Shown here: positions 63,945-64,000 of the stretch, piece after piece | Layout: every line of letters begins with the position of its first letter | How positions within the stretch are numbered: position 1 is the stretch's first letter | From: JAFGDI01 sp963662515 | GTDB taxonomy: Bacteria; Planctomycetota; Phycisphaerae; Sedimentisphaerales; SM23-30 | DNA length: 64,000 nucleotides | Direction of reading: 5' to 3' | NCBI GenBank assembly: GCA_963662515.1 | Contig: OY759675.1 | Coordinates: 3,348,001 to 3,412,000, forward strand | Program-made: the position numbers and the translations under genes | Notes under the pieces: generated by a model | Database searches by the model: none | Told to the model about the DNA's origin: nothing | Seen by the model: only the letters and a program-made list of their open reading frames with translations

Positions 63945-64000
63945 TCTTATTTTTCTATATTAGTAGTTCTTTTAAATTTCAATTATAAACAATGTTATTC

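Overview
The window reads as a Planctomycetota chromosome segment, most likely class Phycisphaerae (Sedimentisphaerales-like). The clues are secreted LamG and Ig-domain proteins ending in a dockerin-like Asp-rich repeat with a trailing WL, an ECF sigma factor coupled to a FecR protein, a pseudopilin of the planctomycete H-X9-DG type, a PEP-CTERM-like small protein, large secreted glycoside hydrolases and frequent TTG starts. No 16S gene is present, so the assignment is an inference.

Layout. 1-6533 (minus strand) is a surface-polysaccharide operon. It runs from an NAD-dependent epimerase through a decayed methyltransferase, an intact methyltransferase, a GT4 glycosyltransferase and a Wzy-like polymerase to a translationally coupled dTDP-3-amino-3,6-dideoxyhexose set (two FdtA-like isomerases, an FdtC-like acetyltransferase and an FdtB-like aminotransferase cut by the window edge). 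6917-8991 holds fliR and flhB, separated only by a palindromic repeat element. 8992-10275 is a repeat-rich gap with an Rhs remnant. 10431-17840 is a mostly housekeeping stretch: a VOC protein, RidA, RmlA (likely supplying dTDP-glucose to the sugar operon), tRNA-Tyr, LspA, a DksA-fold protein, an M16-like protein and a coiled-coil/TPR membrane protein.

18078-25640 is the most unusual region, an array of four orphan Rhs C-terminal cassettes on the minus strand, followed by a TPR gene. Each cassette keeps the end of the Rhs core, then a variable tip, then a small membrane protein. Three tips are glycine-rich and are paired with three related two-helix membrane proteins, which may be a new toxin/immunity family. 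The fourth tip resembles polymorphic toxin type 44 and is broken by a one-base deletion. Two families of short repeats (a 139-141 bp REP doublet and a 126-163 bp repeat D) sit at the cassette borders. No full-length Rhs gene is present.

25914-61848 is a carbohydrate-degradation region. It has a GH106-type rhamnosidase, a GH2 beta-galactosidase, a pseudopilin, two tandem paralogous GH31 enzymes next to an ECF sigma/FecR pair, two LamG proteins with dockerin-like tails and a GH63/trehalase-like enzyme. A DapB-like reductase, alkaline phosphatase, MiaB (probably leaderless), a PEP-CTERM-like protein, a flippase-like membrane protein and a HEAT-repeat protein lie within it. 61849-64000 contains a possible MITE, a ComEC fragment truncated at both ends, and an overlapping pair of a membrane protein and a macro-domain protein. 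No transposase, integrase, CRISPR array or rRNA gene was seen.
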